Below are positions 1-7,243 of a DNA stretch of 37,413 nt, in pieces. The notes beneath the pieces are model-generated. The model did not search any database. It worked only from the letters and a program-made list of their open reading frames with translations, and was not told where the DNA came from. The stretch comes from Patescibacteria group bacterium (GTDB taxonomy: Bacteria; Patescibacteriota; Patescibacteriia; Patescibacteriales; Patescibacteriaceae): contig JAKJDQ010000003.1 of assembly GCA_022705845.1 (NCBI GenBank), positions 1 to 37,413 of the forward strand, in the 5' to 3' direction. Every line of letters begins with the position of its first letter. The first letter of the stretch is position 1. Both the position numbers and the translations under genes were made by a program.

Positions 1-1
1 T

Positions 2-64
2 CCTGATACTGTTCTAAAAACTACCATGGCTCTGGCTAAGTTTAAACCGCGCAAAAGGGAATAA
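2..64 (+). CDS. 3' end of an unidentified gene (truncated by the window)
   Basis: A reading frame open from the first bases ends in TAA and gives a 20-residue basic C-terminus (…ALAKFKPRKRE). The other two forward frames stop within the first 15 bases. The fragment is too short to assign a family. It lies before the strong promoter of the next gene with no clear terminator between them, so a chance open frame is possible. Confidence 0.3.
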   Translation, partial: PDTVLKTTMALAKFKPRKRE

Positions 65-131
65 CAGCAATTACTTATTAGATTATAAGTGACCATTCTA
101 AAGAAAAAATAAATTATGTTATATATTGCTA

Positions 132-160
132 TTGACAAATAGCATATATTATAGTATAAT
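132..160 (+). promoter_or_regulatory. Consensus sigma-70 type promoter
   Basis: TTGACA at 132-137 and TATAAT at 155-160 are separated by exactly 17 bp, a full match to the housekeeping consensus. It lies 36 bp before the start codon at 196 and should drive that gene strongly. Confidence 0.85.
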
Positions 161-195
161 AACAAACTGTTCTTTAAAATAAAAGGAGGCAAAAA

Positions 196-627
196 ATGCC
201 AAAAAAAGTAAAAAAAATATTAATAGCCCTGGTGACTATACTAATAGTCACCCTAGCAGTGTTAATAGCATCGCCCAAGCAATATTTAATTATTGATGGG
301 CAAAACAACATAGCCTATGGAGGGGCTATCAATACTGTGTTTCATGAGGGGTTAGACAATGTTGACCATGACACTGCCCGTCTAGCTAATGCCTATTTAA
401 AGGACCGGGCGGCGGATTATGTCGTATTGATAAACCCCCCCAGCGTAAGGACTGTACTGGATTTTTATAATCTAGCCAAAGTGCATGGGGCTAGATTAAT
501 TATTGGGGATACCCCCAATGAAAAAGAACTTAAGGCTGAATTGTTTAATTCAACCTTAAGCAATAAAGAAATAAGATTTCAAACCAATCAGGAATGGAAG
601 CCTGATTGGCGAAATTCCTTTTATTAA
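196..627 (+). CDS. Membrane-anchored hypothetical protein
   Basis: 143 residues. A basic N-terminus (MPKKVKKI) is followed by one hydrophobic segment at about residues 8-25, then a soluble domain that should lie outside the membrane. I do not recognise the family. The body (YVVLINPPSVRTVLDFY, GARLIIGDTPNEKEL) looks like an alternating alpha/beta fold, but this is only an impression. The start is well supported: AAAGGAGG stands 7 bases before ATG, one of only two textbook Shine-Dalgarno sequences in the window. With its consensus promoter and its own terminator it forms a single-gene, probably highly expressed unit. A function cannot be given. Confidence 0.75.
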   Translation: MPKKVKKILIALVTILIVTLAVLIASPKQYLIIDGQNNIAYGGAINTVFHEGLDNVDHDTARLANAYLKDRAADYVVLINPPSVRTVLDFYNLAKVHGARLIIGDTPNEKELKAELFNSTLSNKEIRFQTNQEWKPDWRNSFY

Positions 628-648
628 GTATTGTCTTGTTTTATTTTT

Positions 649-681
649 AAAAGGTCGATTAAAACAAATCGGCCTTTTTTC
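649..681 (+). terminator. Intrinsic terminator after the anchored hypothetical protein
   Basis: An 8-bp stem (GGTCGATT paired with AATCGGCC, one G-U pair) with a six-base loop is flanked by an A-run and followed by TTTTTT. It starts about 20 bases after the stop at 627. Confidence 0.8.
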
Positions 682-695
682 TTTATTAAAAAACC

Positions 696-725
696 TCTAT
701 AATAATTAAGATCTATAATAATTAA
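696..725 (+). promoter_or_regulatory. Duplicated -10 region before lgt
   Basis: The 14-mer TCTATAATAATTAA occurs twice (696-709 and 712-725), so TATAAT appears at 698-703 and 714-719. No good -35 is visible for either. This is the likely promoter for lgt, which starts at 753. Confidence 0.45.
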
Positions 726-752
726 AAAATCCGACTTTATTTTTATTTAATT

Positions 753-1541
753 ATGCATTGGCTCAATACCCCGCCCTCAGCTATTATCTTTAGTATTGGC
801 CCAGTAAATTTTTATTGGTACGGCCTTATAATGATTCTGGCTATAGCTTCAGGCTATTGTCTTACCTGGTCATTAGCTAAAAAACATAACTGGAAATCCA
901 GTGACTTATTAGATTTAGCTTTTAATATTATTATTGGTGGACTTATTGGAGCCCGACTTTATCATGTCATTATCCACTGGTATGATTATAGCCATAACTT
1001 AATAGATATTGTTAAAATCTGGGAGGGCGGCCTAGCAATTCATGGAGCCATTATTGGTGGTGGCTTAGCCCTACTGCTTACTTGTCATAAACGACATTGG
1101 CCTACCTGGCAGGTCGCTAGCTGGCTTACGCCTAGTTTGGCGTTGGGACAAGCTATCGGCCGCTGGGGTAATTTTTTTAATCAAGAATTGTTTGGCCCAC
1201 CCACTAATCGACCCTGGGGCGTACCTATTGATGTTGTCTACCGCCCCATAGAATATTCAGCCGCTACCCACTTCCATCCTCTATTTCTTTACGAGTCCAT
1301 AGCTTGTAGCCTATTAGCCCTCATCCTATACTATCTAAATCGTCACACTATCAAAGCACAATATATTGTAGCCACTTATTTAATTGGTTATGGCTTAATC
1401 CGTTTTGTCATAGAATTTTGGCGACAAGACCCCACTCTATACCTTTTAGGCTGGCGCTGGCCACAATGGATAAGTTGCTTCATGATTCTTGGTGGACTAT
1501 GGTTAATTATTTATCCTTTAATCTTGCGCCAAAAACATTAA
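753..1541 (+). CDS. lgt: Prolipoprotein diacylglyceryl transferase
   Basis: 262 residues, typical length for Lgt. This inner-membrane enzyme transfers diacylglycerol from phosphatidylglycerol to the lipobox cysteine of prolipoproteins. Visible signatures are GGLAIHGAIIGGG (region of the essential His), the Lgt signature GRWGNFFNQELFG, HPLFLYES, and IRFVIEFWRQDP near the C-terminus, spread over about seven hydrophobic segments. It gives the lipoprotein encoded at 22151 a modifying enzyme. ATG at 753 has no Shine-Dalgarno sequence, as is usual in this window. It is followed 53 bases later by rpsT on the same strand without a strong terminator, so the two may be co-transcribed. Confidence 0.93.
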   Translation: MHWLNTPPSAIIFSIGPVNFYWYGLIMILAIASGYCLTWSLAKKHNWKSSDLLDLAFNIIIGGLIGARLYHVIIHWYDYSHNLIDIVKIWEGGLAIHGAIIGGGLALLLTCHKRHWPTWQVASWLTPSLALGQAIGRWGNFFNQELFGPPTNRPWGVPIDVVYRPIEYSAATHFHPLFLYESIACSLLALILYYLNRHTIKAQYIVATYLIGYGLIRFVIEFWRQDPTLYLLGWRWPQWISCFMILGGLWLIIYPLILRQKH

Positions 1542-1594
1542 AATGATAATATTAAAAATGTTTTAATCCTTTATTTATCTTATTAACTCTCATT

Positions 1595-1870
1595 ATGCCC
1601 AATTTAAAATCAGCCAAGAAAGAGTTGCGGAAAAGCAAAAGGCGCACTGCCAGCAACGCTGCAACTCGACAAGAGATCAAAAAAATGGTTAAAGGCGGCA
1701 ACCGAGCCATTAGCGCCAAAGATCCTAAGGCCCATGACTTAGTAAGGCAAACTGCCAAAACCCTGGATAAAGCAGCTAAAAAGGGGGTGATTAAAAAAAA
1801 TACTGCTAGTAGAAAAAAATCTCGTCTCCAAAAAAAACTGAATACCGCTGAAAAAGTAACAAAGAAATAA
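1595..1870 (+). CDS. rpsT: 30S ribosomal protein S20
   Basis: 91 residues, highly basic, with the S20 pattern: MPNLKSAKKELRKSKRR at the N-terminus, the helical core (RTASNAATRQEIKKMVK) and KKGVIKKNTASRKKSRLQKK near the end. S20 binds 16S rRNA early in small-subunit assembly. It follows lgt and ends before a strong bidirectional terminator. No Shine-Dalgarno is visible; the start is fixed by the conserved MPN start of the family. Confidence 0.93.
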   Translation: MPNLKSAKKELRKSKRRTASNAATRQEIKKMVKGGNRAISAKDPKAHDLVRQTAKTLDKAAKKGVIKKNTASRKKSRLQKKLNTAEKVTKK

Positions 1871-1893
1871 AGCCTTAAAGAGTAAATTATTCT

Positions 1894-1922
1894 AAAAACA
1901 CTCCATAATCAGGAGTGTTTTT
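1894..1922. terminator. Bidirectional intrinsic terminator between rpsT and the 3D-domain gene
   Basis: Perfect 11-bp stem AAAAACACTCC / GGAGTGTTTTT around a 7-base loop. The A-run on one side and T-run on the other let it terminate both rpsT (+) and the convergent gene ending at 1935 (-). Confidence 0.85.
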
Positions 1923-1934
1923 AGATATGGCAAG

Positions 1935-2504
1935 CTATGGTAGAATTTCAATCTTTGCTGTCTTAACGCCAAACTGTTTAGCTTCTTTATAATCCCGCAT
2001 CCACACATCAATACGATTTTGATGGCGACGGTGCATTCTGTCTCGCACTACAAAAACCTGATCACCAAATAATTCTGGGATTTTAATCTTGGTACCCAAT
2101 GGCAAAAAATTAACTGCCACCGTATCCTCAGTGTTATGTTGGCAAAGATTAAAACCGCTAGCAGTAATACAAGGAGAATTATCACACTGAGCTCTATTAG
2201 AATTATAGGCCGTAATAATATAAGGACCACTCAAGCTGCCAACCGGCTTAATAACTTCTTCTACCTTAATCTCTGATTCTGGCAAGCGAAGTGATAATCT
2301 TGCGCTAGTTAAATCACGTGGCTCTATATTATTAGCTGTTAAATTAAATACTAGCGGCCCATTTTGGCTAGCTGGTTCCATCTCTGACTCAGCTAACACC
2401 ATACCTGGCCACAACAAAAACTCATAGGCTACTACCGCTAATAACAAATAACTAATTTTCCTCTTCTGTTTTTTGCTAAATATCTGACGATGCGAATCAT
2501 CCAT
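1935..2504 (-). CDS. Exported 3D-domain protein (double-psi beta-barrel, cell-wall associated)
   Basis: 189 residues from the ATG at 2504. The frame extends upstream to 2642, but the shorter start puts a basic stretch (KKQKRKISYLLL) and a hydrophobic signal segment ending near MVLAES directly at the N-terminus, which fits an exported protein. The C-terminal half is a 3D domain: YIITAYNSNRAQC, ITASGF, LPLGTKIKIPELFG, VFVVRDRMHRRH and RIDVWMRD, with the conserved aspartates in VVRD and RIDVW. Related domains occur in lytic transglycosylases and Rpf-like wall enzymes, so a cell-wall role is likely but not shown. Two cysteines flank the NSPCITASGFNLC segment. It converges on rpsT across a shared terminator. 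Confidence 0.8.
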   Translation of the reverse strand: MDDSHRQIFSKKQKRKISYLLLAVVAYEFLLWPGMVLAESEMEPASQNGPLVFNLTANNIEPRDLTSARLSLRLPESEIKVEEVIKPVGSLSGPYIITAYNSNRAQCDNSPCITASGFNLCQHNTEDTVAVNFLPLGTKIKIPELFGDQVFVVRDRMHRRHQNRIDVWMRDYKEAKQFGVKTAKIEILP

Positions 2505-2509
2505 AAAAG

Positions 2510-2525
2510 GCTCTTTAATTAGAGC
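2510..2525 (-). promoter_or_regulatory. Small hairpin directly upstream of the 3D-domain start
   Basis: GCTCT / AGAGC with a six-base loop ends five bases before the ATG at 2504. A TTGACA (-35-like) lies at 2592-2597 on the minus strand, inside the longer alternative frame, but no good -10 follows it; this weakly favours the shorter start. Confidence 0.3.
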
Positions 2526-2804
2526 TTTAATAAAAAACAAGCATGGGTAGTATTTAAGGTAATGGGGGACATTAACACAATTACAAAAACTTGTCAACCA
2601 TATATAATCCACCCGCATGGCATTAAATAAGTTCACCCTCATTTTGGATCACAAAGAAAAACAAAATGGGATAAATTGATACAGAGCCTTGCTTTTTCTT
2701 AAAAAGTGTTTTAAGATGTTGTTTGCACCTATCTCAAAACTTTTGGTAAGGGTGGCCAAAAGACTTCAACAAAAAATTAATAATTTTGTTTGAGGTTAAA
2801 TATT

Positions 2805-2825
2805 TATACTAGGTGTTAACCTAGT
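2805..2825 (+). promoter_or_regulatory. -10 element and hairpin at the 5' end of the S1-protein gene
   Basis: TATACT at 2805-2810 is the best -10 candidate. It overlaps an inverted repeat, ACTAGGT at 2808-2814 pairing with CCTAGT and one more base up to 2825, followed by TATTTTTT and the ATG at 2834. No Shine-Dalgarno is present. The repeat could be an operator, a leader hairpin or a weak attenuator. Confidence 0.4.
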
Positions 2826-2833
2826 TATTTTTT

Positions 2834-4066
2834 ATGAGTCAAATAAAAAACGACAAAGAAGAATTTACTAAATTATTAGACCATGATCCGGTCGCTATTC
2901 CTAAAATTGGCGATAATGTTTCGGGGCGTATTATTTCTGCCTCTAAGTCAGAAATAAAAGTAGATATTGGCGGAGTTATGACTGGTGTTATTCGTGGACG
3001 TGAGCTTTATTTTAATACTAACGAGTATGCAAAACTACCAGCCGGCACAGAAATCGAAGCCACGGTGGTCGACCTAGACAATGAAAATGGTGAAGTAGAA
3101 TTATCTTTTCGCCATATTGATGAACAAAAAGCCTGGTCGCTTATCCAAAAAAGTTATAATGACAAGACTAATATTAGGGTCCGTATACTGGATGCTAACC
3201 GAGGTGGATTAATAGTAGCATCTTCTCAACTTACTGGATTTTTGCCGGTATCTCAACTGGCTCCCAATAATTACCCTCGAGTAAGTGGCGGGGACAAAAC
3301 TAAAATTTTAGAAAAACTTAAAACTTTGGTTGGTTCTGAGTTAGAAGTAAAAATTATGGCTATAGATGAAAATGAAAAAAAATTTATTGCTAGTGAGAAA
3401 GATGCCTGGCAAGACAAGCAAAAAGATGTTATTTCTCGTTATAAGGTTGGCAGCACGGTAGAAGGGACTATTACCGCCATTACTGGCTTCGGTATATTTA
3501 TAAATTTTGATAACGACCTGGAAGGTTTAATACATATTAGCGAATTAGCCTGGCAGAGAATTGATGATATTAACGAATTATACAAAATAGGTGATAAAAT
3601 TAAAGCTGAAATTATCTCTATTGATGGCTCAAAAATATTTCTATCTGCTAAAAAATTAATTAATGACCCGTGGCGGGATGTAGCTAAAAAATATAAAATC
3701 GGACAAAAGGTAAGCGGACTGGTCTTAAAGGTGAACCCCTTTGGTTTGTTTGTTGAGCTGGATAAAGACATTCACGGATTAGCTCATGTCAGCCAACTGA
3801 CATTAAAGCCAGGGCAAAAAATTACCGATGTTTATAGCCCTAACTCTAAAGCTGAGTTCACTATTATTTCTCTAGAGCCAGAAAATCATCGTCTAGGATT
3901 AGCTAGCGCCGATAAAAAACCCCAAAAAGCATCATCTTCTGTTAATTTAACTGAGGATAAAAAAACTGATAATCAAGAAACTAAAGATTCAAAAGAGACA
4001 ACAGTCAAAAAAACAACTACCAAAAAACCCGCCCCCAAAAAAACTGTTCCAGCTAAAACAAAATAG
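2834..4066 (+). CDS. rpsA: S1-domain RNA-binding protein (ribosomal protein S1 homologue)
   Basis: 410 residues with four S1 (OB-fold) repeats at about residues 20-90, 105-175, 205-270 and 290-350. The third (VEGTITAITGFGIFINF…LIHISEL) and fourth (VSGLVLKVNPFGLFVEL…LAHVSQL) are closest to the consensus; the second is degenerate. E. coli S1 has six repeats, so this is the shorter form seen in many other bacteria. S1 binds mRNA at the 30S platform and helps recruit messages that lack a Shine-Dalgarno sequence, the usual situation here. After residue 365 comes a low-complexity Lys/Thr/Pro/Ala tail (TTKKPAPKKTVPAKTK), probably disordered. ftsH follows 43 bases downstream. Confidence 0.88.
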   Translation: MSQIKNDKEEFTKLLDHDPVAIPKIGDNVSGRIISASKSEIKVDIGGVMTGVIRGRELYFNTNEYAKLPAGTEIEATVVDLDNENGEVELSFRHIDEQKAWSLIQKSYNDKTNIRVRILDANRGGLIVASSQLTGFLPVSQLAPNNYPRVSGGDKTKILEKLKTLVGSELEVKIMAIDENEKKFIASEKDAWQDKQKDVISRYKVGSTVEGTITAITGFGIFINFDNDLEGLIHISELAWQRIDDINELYKIGDKIKAEIISIDGSKIFLSAKKLINDPWRDVAKKYKIGQKVSGLVLKVNPFGLFVELDKDIHGLAHVSQLTLKPGQKITDVYSPNSKAEFTIISLEPENHRLGLASADKKPQKASSSVNLTEDKKTDNQETKDSKETTVKKTTTKKPAPKKTVPAKTK

Positions 4067-4082
4067 CCATTAGCGGGAAATC

Positions 4083-4106
4083 TTAAAATAATTGTGATTA
4101 TTTTAA
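4083..4106 (+). promoter_or_regulatory. Perfect hairpin just before the ftsH start codon
   Basis: TTAAAATAAT at 4083-4092 and its exact complement at 4097-4106 surround the loop TGTG. The hairpin ends three bases before the ATG at 4110, so it would lie inside the ribosome footprint. It is AT-only and has no terminator-like tail. Confidence 0.45.
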
Positions 4107-4109
4107 ATT

Positions 4110-5933
4110 ATGAAAAATCTATTTAAAAATTTCTTTCTCATTTTAATTATTTTCTTAACTATTAGTTATTTGTTTAGTTTATATTCCACTCAAAATACGC
4201 CAGTAGAAAAAATTGGGTTAGAAAAATTAGTTCAAGAAATTAACAATGAAGAAGTTGCCAGCATTACTGTTAAGGGCGATAATCTTGCCATCGTCTTAAA
4301 AGATAACCGCCAGCAAACTGCCTATAAAGAACCAGGGGAAAGCCTGAGTCAATTACTCCGTAACTACGAGGTAAGTCCAGAAAAAATGACCGCAGTTAAT
4401 GTTAAAATAAAAAATGATTCCACTGCCACTATTATTCTAACCACCATCTTACCTCTCCTTATTCCTATTTTAGTATTTGCTGGCTTGTTTTATTTTATCA
4501 TGCGCTCGGCCCAGGGGATGAATAATCGGGCTTTAAGCTTTGGTCAAACTACTGCTAAAGAAGTAGACCGCCACAAGAACAAAATTACCTTTAAAGACGT
4601 GGGGGGAGTAAAAGAAGCCAAAGAGGAATTACGAGAAGTAGTACAATTTTTGAAACAACCTAAAAAATTTACTGATTTAGGGGCTAAAATCCCCAAGGGC
4701 ATTCTCTTGCTTGGCTCACCAGGCACTGGTAAAACTCTACTGGCTCGAGCTGTAGCCGGAGAGGCTGATGTTCCCTTCTTTAGCCTGTCTGGATCAGAAT
4801 TTGTGGAAATGTTTGTGGGGGTAGGCGCATCAAGGGTCAGAGATTTATTTAAAAAAGCCAAAAAAAGCGCTCCTTGTATTATTTTTATTGATGAAATTGA
4901 CGCCGTTGGTCGCAGGCGTGGTGCCGGCCTAGGAGGTTCTCATGATGAACGTGAACAAACCCTAAATCAAATTCTAGTAGAGATGGACGGCTTTGAAACT
5001 AATACCAATGTTATTGTAATGACTGCCACTAACCGGCCTGATGTTTTAGACCCAGCTCTTTTAAGACCAGGCCGCTTTGATCGACAAGTTGTCTTAGATG
5101 AGCCAGACATTAAAGACCGCTATGATATCTTAAAAATACATGCTGCTAATAAACCCCTAGCTAAAGACGCTAATTTACAATTAGTAGCTCAACGCACCCC
5201 CGGCTTTAGCGGAGCTGATTTAGCTAATGTACTGAACGAGGCAGCCATATTAGCAGCCAAAAAGAATAAAAAAATTATTGATAATGAAGATTTATTAGTA
5301 AGCATTGAAAAGGTAATGCTCGGCCCAGAAAGAAAAAGCCGCCTTTTAAGTGATAAAGAAAAAGAAATTACAGCTTATCACGAAGCTGGACATGCCCTAG
5401 TAACCCATTATTTACCCCATACCGACCCAGTACAAAAAATATCTATAGTCGCTCGAGGACAGGCTGGCGGATATACTTTAAAAATGCCGGAGCAAGATAA
5501 GCATCTCCAAAGTAAACAAGAATTCATTGAAGAAATAGCTGTACTTTTAGGAGGATATTCAACTGAAAACATTATCTATAATGAAGTAACTACTGGCGCG
5601 ACTTCTGATCTTAGACGAGCTACCAGTTTAGCTAGAAGATTAGTAACTGATTATGGTATGAGTGAAAAATTGGGCCCGCGAACTTTTGGTGAAAAAGAAG
5701 AAATGATCTTTCTGGGTCGTGAAATTCATGAACAGCGTGATTATAGCGAAAAGGTAGCCGAAGAAATTGACCAAGAAATTAACAATTTTATTCATCAGGC
5801 CCGCATGATGGCTGAAGAAATAATAAATAATCATCGCCAAGAAGTGGAAGCTTTAGCTCATGAGCTTATAGCCAAAGAAACCATTGAAAAAGATGATTTT
5901 GAAAAAATGGTAGGACCTAAACCGCTTGCTTAA
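4110..5933 (+). CDS. ftsH: ATP-dependent zinc metalloprotease FtsH
   Basis: 607 residues, full length. An N-terminal membrane segment (about 7-25), an extracytoplasmic domain and a second membrane segment (about 107-130) precede the AAA+ module with Walker A GSPGTGKT at 202-209, Walker [12 protein letters not shown], and the second region of homology ending RPGRFDRQV. The zinc-protease motif HEAGH is at 424-428. FtsH is a membrane-bound hexamer that extracts and degrades misfolded or unassembled membrane proteins and some regulators. Its 3' end overlaps the convergent murD by 17 bp, with no room for a terminator. Confidence 0.96.
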   Translation: MKNLFKNFFLILIIFLTISYLFSLYSTQNTPVEKIGLEKLVQEINNEEVASITVKGDNLAIVLKDNRQQTAYKEPGESLSQLLRNYEVSPEKMTAVNVKIKNDSTATIILTTILPLLIPILVFAGLFYFIMRSAQGMNNRALSFGQTTAKEVDRHKNKITFKDVGGVKEAKEELREVVQFLKQPKKFTDLGAKIPKGILLLGSPGTGKTLLARAVAGEADVPFFSLSGSEFVEMFVGVGASRVRDLFKKAKKSAPCIIFIDEIDAVGRRRGAGLGGSHDEREQTLNQILVEMDGFETNTNVIVMTATNRPDVLDPALLRPGRFDRQVVLDEPDIKDRYDILKIHAANKPLAKDANLQLVAQRTPGFSGADLANVLNEAAILAAKKNKKIIDNEDLLVSIEKVMLGPERKSRLLSDKEKEITAYHEAGHALVTHYLPHTDPVQKISIVARGQAGGYTLKMPEQDKHLQSKQEFIEEIAVLLGGYSTENIIYNEVTTGATSDLRRATSLARRLVTDYGMSEKLGPRTFGEKEEMIFLGREIHEQRDYSEKVAEEIDQEINNFIHQARMMAEEIINNHRQEVEALAHELIAKETIEKDDFEKMVGPKPLA

Positions 5934-7242
5934 ATAAATTACCCCTTTCTTTATAATTCTTAAACAAACCAAAACTAGCACAAGCTGGCGACAGTAAGAC
6001 CACATCGCCTGTTTTAGCGTATTCTTTAACTAATCTCATGGCCTCATCCATACTACTGGCTAAAAATATTTGCTCAGGCGGATAACCGACTGACAATAAA
6101 CTATCCTTAAGGCGAGGCGAAGCCTCCCCTTCAAATAAAATTACTGCTTTAACTGATTGGCTACGAATCGTTTTAGCTAAAAAAGTAAAATCATTTCCTT
6201 TGTCTGCGCCACCAGCCAATAAAATAATAGGCTCTCTAAAAGATTTAATGGCTATGATGGTAGAATCTGGGTTAGTAGCAAAACTATCATCATAATAACG
6301 AACACCCCCCTTTTCTCCCACCAATTGTAAGCGATGTTCTAATCCCTGGAAATTAGCCACTGCCTTTTTGGCAATAACTGGCAACACACCCACTATCTCT
6401 GTCGCCGCCCAAGCAGCGGCAATGTTTTCTTGATTATGTTCCCCTATTAATTTGCTGGGCCAAGAAAGCCGTCCAAACCATTTTATCTGCCCAGGACAAT
6501 GCTTCTTGTCTAGCCAAGATGATAATTTTTTATTAATAACTAACCAATCTTCTGGATTTTGATGTAAAAAAATTTGTTCTTTTGCCAACCAATAATCAGC
6601 TAAACTTTTATGATAATTAGGATTCAGTGGGTCAGCCGGGGCTAAATGTTCTTCATAAAGATTAGTAATAACAGCAATGTGCGGGCTATGCCTCAAATCT
6701 TCTAGCTGAAAACTGGATAATTCCAAAACTACCAATGATTTCTCAGTTAATTGATCAAAAAAAGCAAACGGCGGTACGCCAATATTGCCCCCTAAAAAAA
6801 CTGGGTAGTTAGCTAATTTTAAAATATCATAAATTAAACTGGCGGTTGTCCCTTTACCTTTACTGCCCGTAACCCCAATAATGTTCTTAGTAGGGCAAAA
6901 CTTAAAAAATAAATTCATCGGGCTATTTAAAACTCCGCCACTTTGTATGGCTTCTTGAATCTGCGGACAAAATATGGGCCAGCCTGGCGAGCGCCAAAGC
7001 TCGTCATAACCTTTTAAAGATTTATATGATTTACGACCTAACTGCCAATTTATAGATAGACCGCCAGTCAAATGGCTAATTCTTTCCTGCTTATCTTCTA
7101 ACGCTGAGGCTTCGCGCCGATCATAAATAGACAAATTTACAGACACGCCCTTGTTGGCGAGCCACAAAATGAGGGCCTCATTTTCTGCTCCTAGCCCTAA
7201 TACGGCAACTTTCTTATTTGAATACTCCTTCAAATTAACCAT
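5917..7242 (-). CDS. murD: UDP-N-acetylmuramoyl-L-alanine--D-glutamate ligase
   Basis: 441 residues, normal MurD length. The N-terminal Rossmann-like UDP-binding domain (VAVLGLGAENEALILWL), the ATP loop GSKGKGTT at 126-133, LELSSFQLEDL, TNLYEEHL and GEHNQENIAAAWAA are all present. The cytoplasmic enzyme adds D-glutamate to UDP-MurNAc-L-Ala in peptidoglycan precursor synthesis. The start codon lies one base after the polA stop, so the two are almost certainly translated from one message. The 3' end overlaps ftsH. Confidence 0.94.
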   Translation of the reverse strand: MVNLKEYSNKKVAVLGLGAENEALILWLANKGVSVNLSIYDRREASALEDKQERISHLTGGLSINWQLGRKSYKSLKGYDELWRSPGWPIFCPQIQEAIQSGGVLNSPMNLFFKFCPTKNIIGVTGSKGKGTTASLIYDILKLANYPVFLGGNIGVPPFAFFDQLTEKSLVVLELSSFQLEDLRHSPHIAVITNLYEEHLAPADPLNPNYHKSLADYWLAKEQIFLHQNPEDWLVINKKLSSWLDKKHCPGQIKWFGRLSWPSKLIGEHNQENIAAAWAATEIVGVLPVIAKKAVANFQGLEHRLQLVGEKGGVRYYDDSFATNPDSTIIAIKSFREPIILLAGGADKGNDFTFLAKTIRSQSVKAVILFEGEASPRLKDSLLSVGYPPEQIFLASSMDEAMRLVKEYAKTGDVVLLSPACASFGLFKNYKERGNLFKQAV

Positions 7243-7243
7243 A

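Noticed and set aside
2318-2325. CACGTG at about 2318 and at about 25661 as further parS sites
   Set aside because: Flanks do not form the GTTnCAC half-sites and are not palindromic.
2505-2642. N-terminal extension of the 3D-domain protein (46 more residues)
   Set aside because: It would place a Cys-rich, unconvincing segment before the signal peptide, and the only TTGACA lies inside it; the ATG at 2504 fits an exported protein better.
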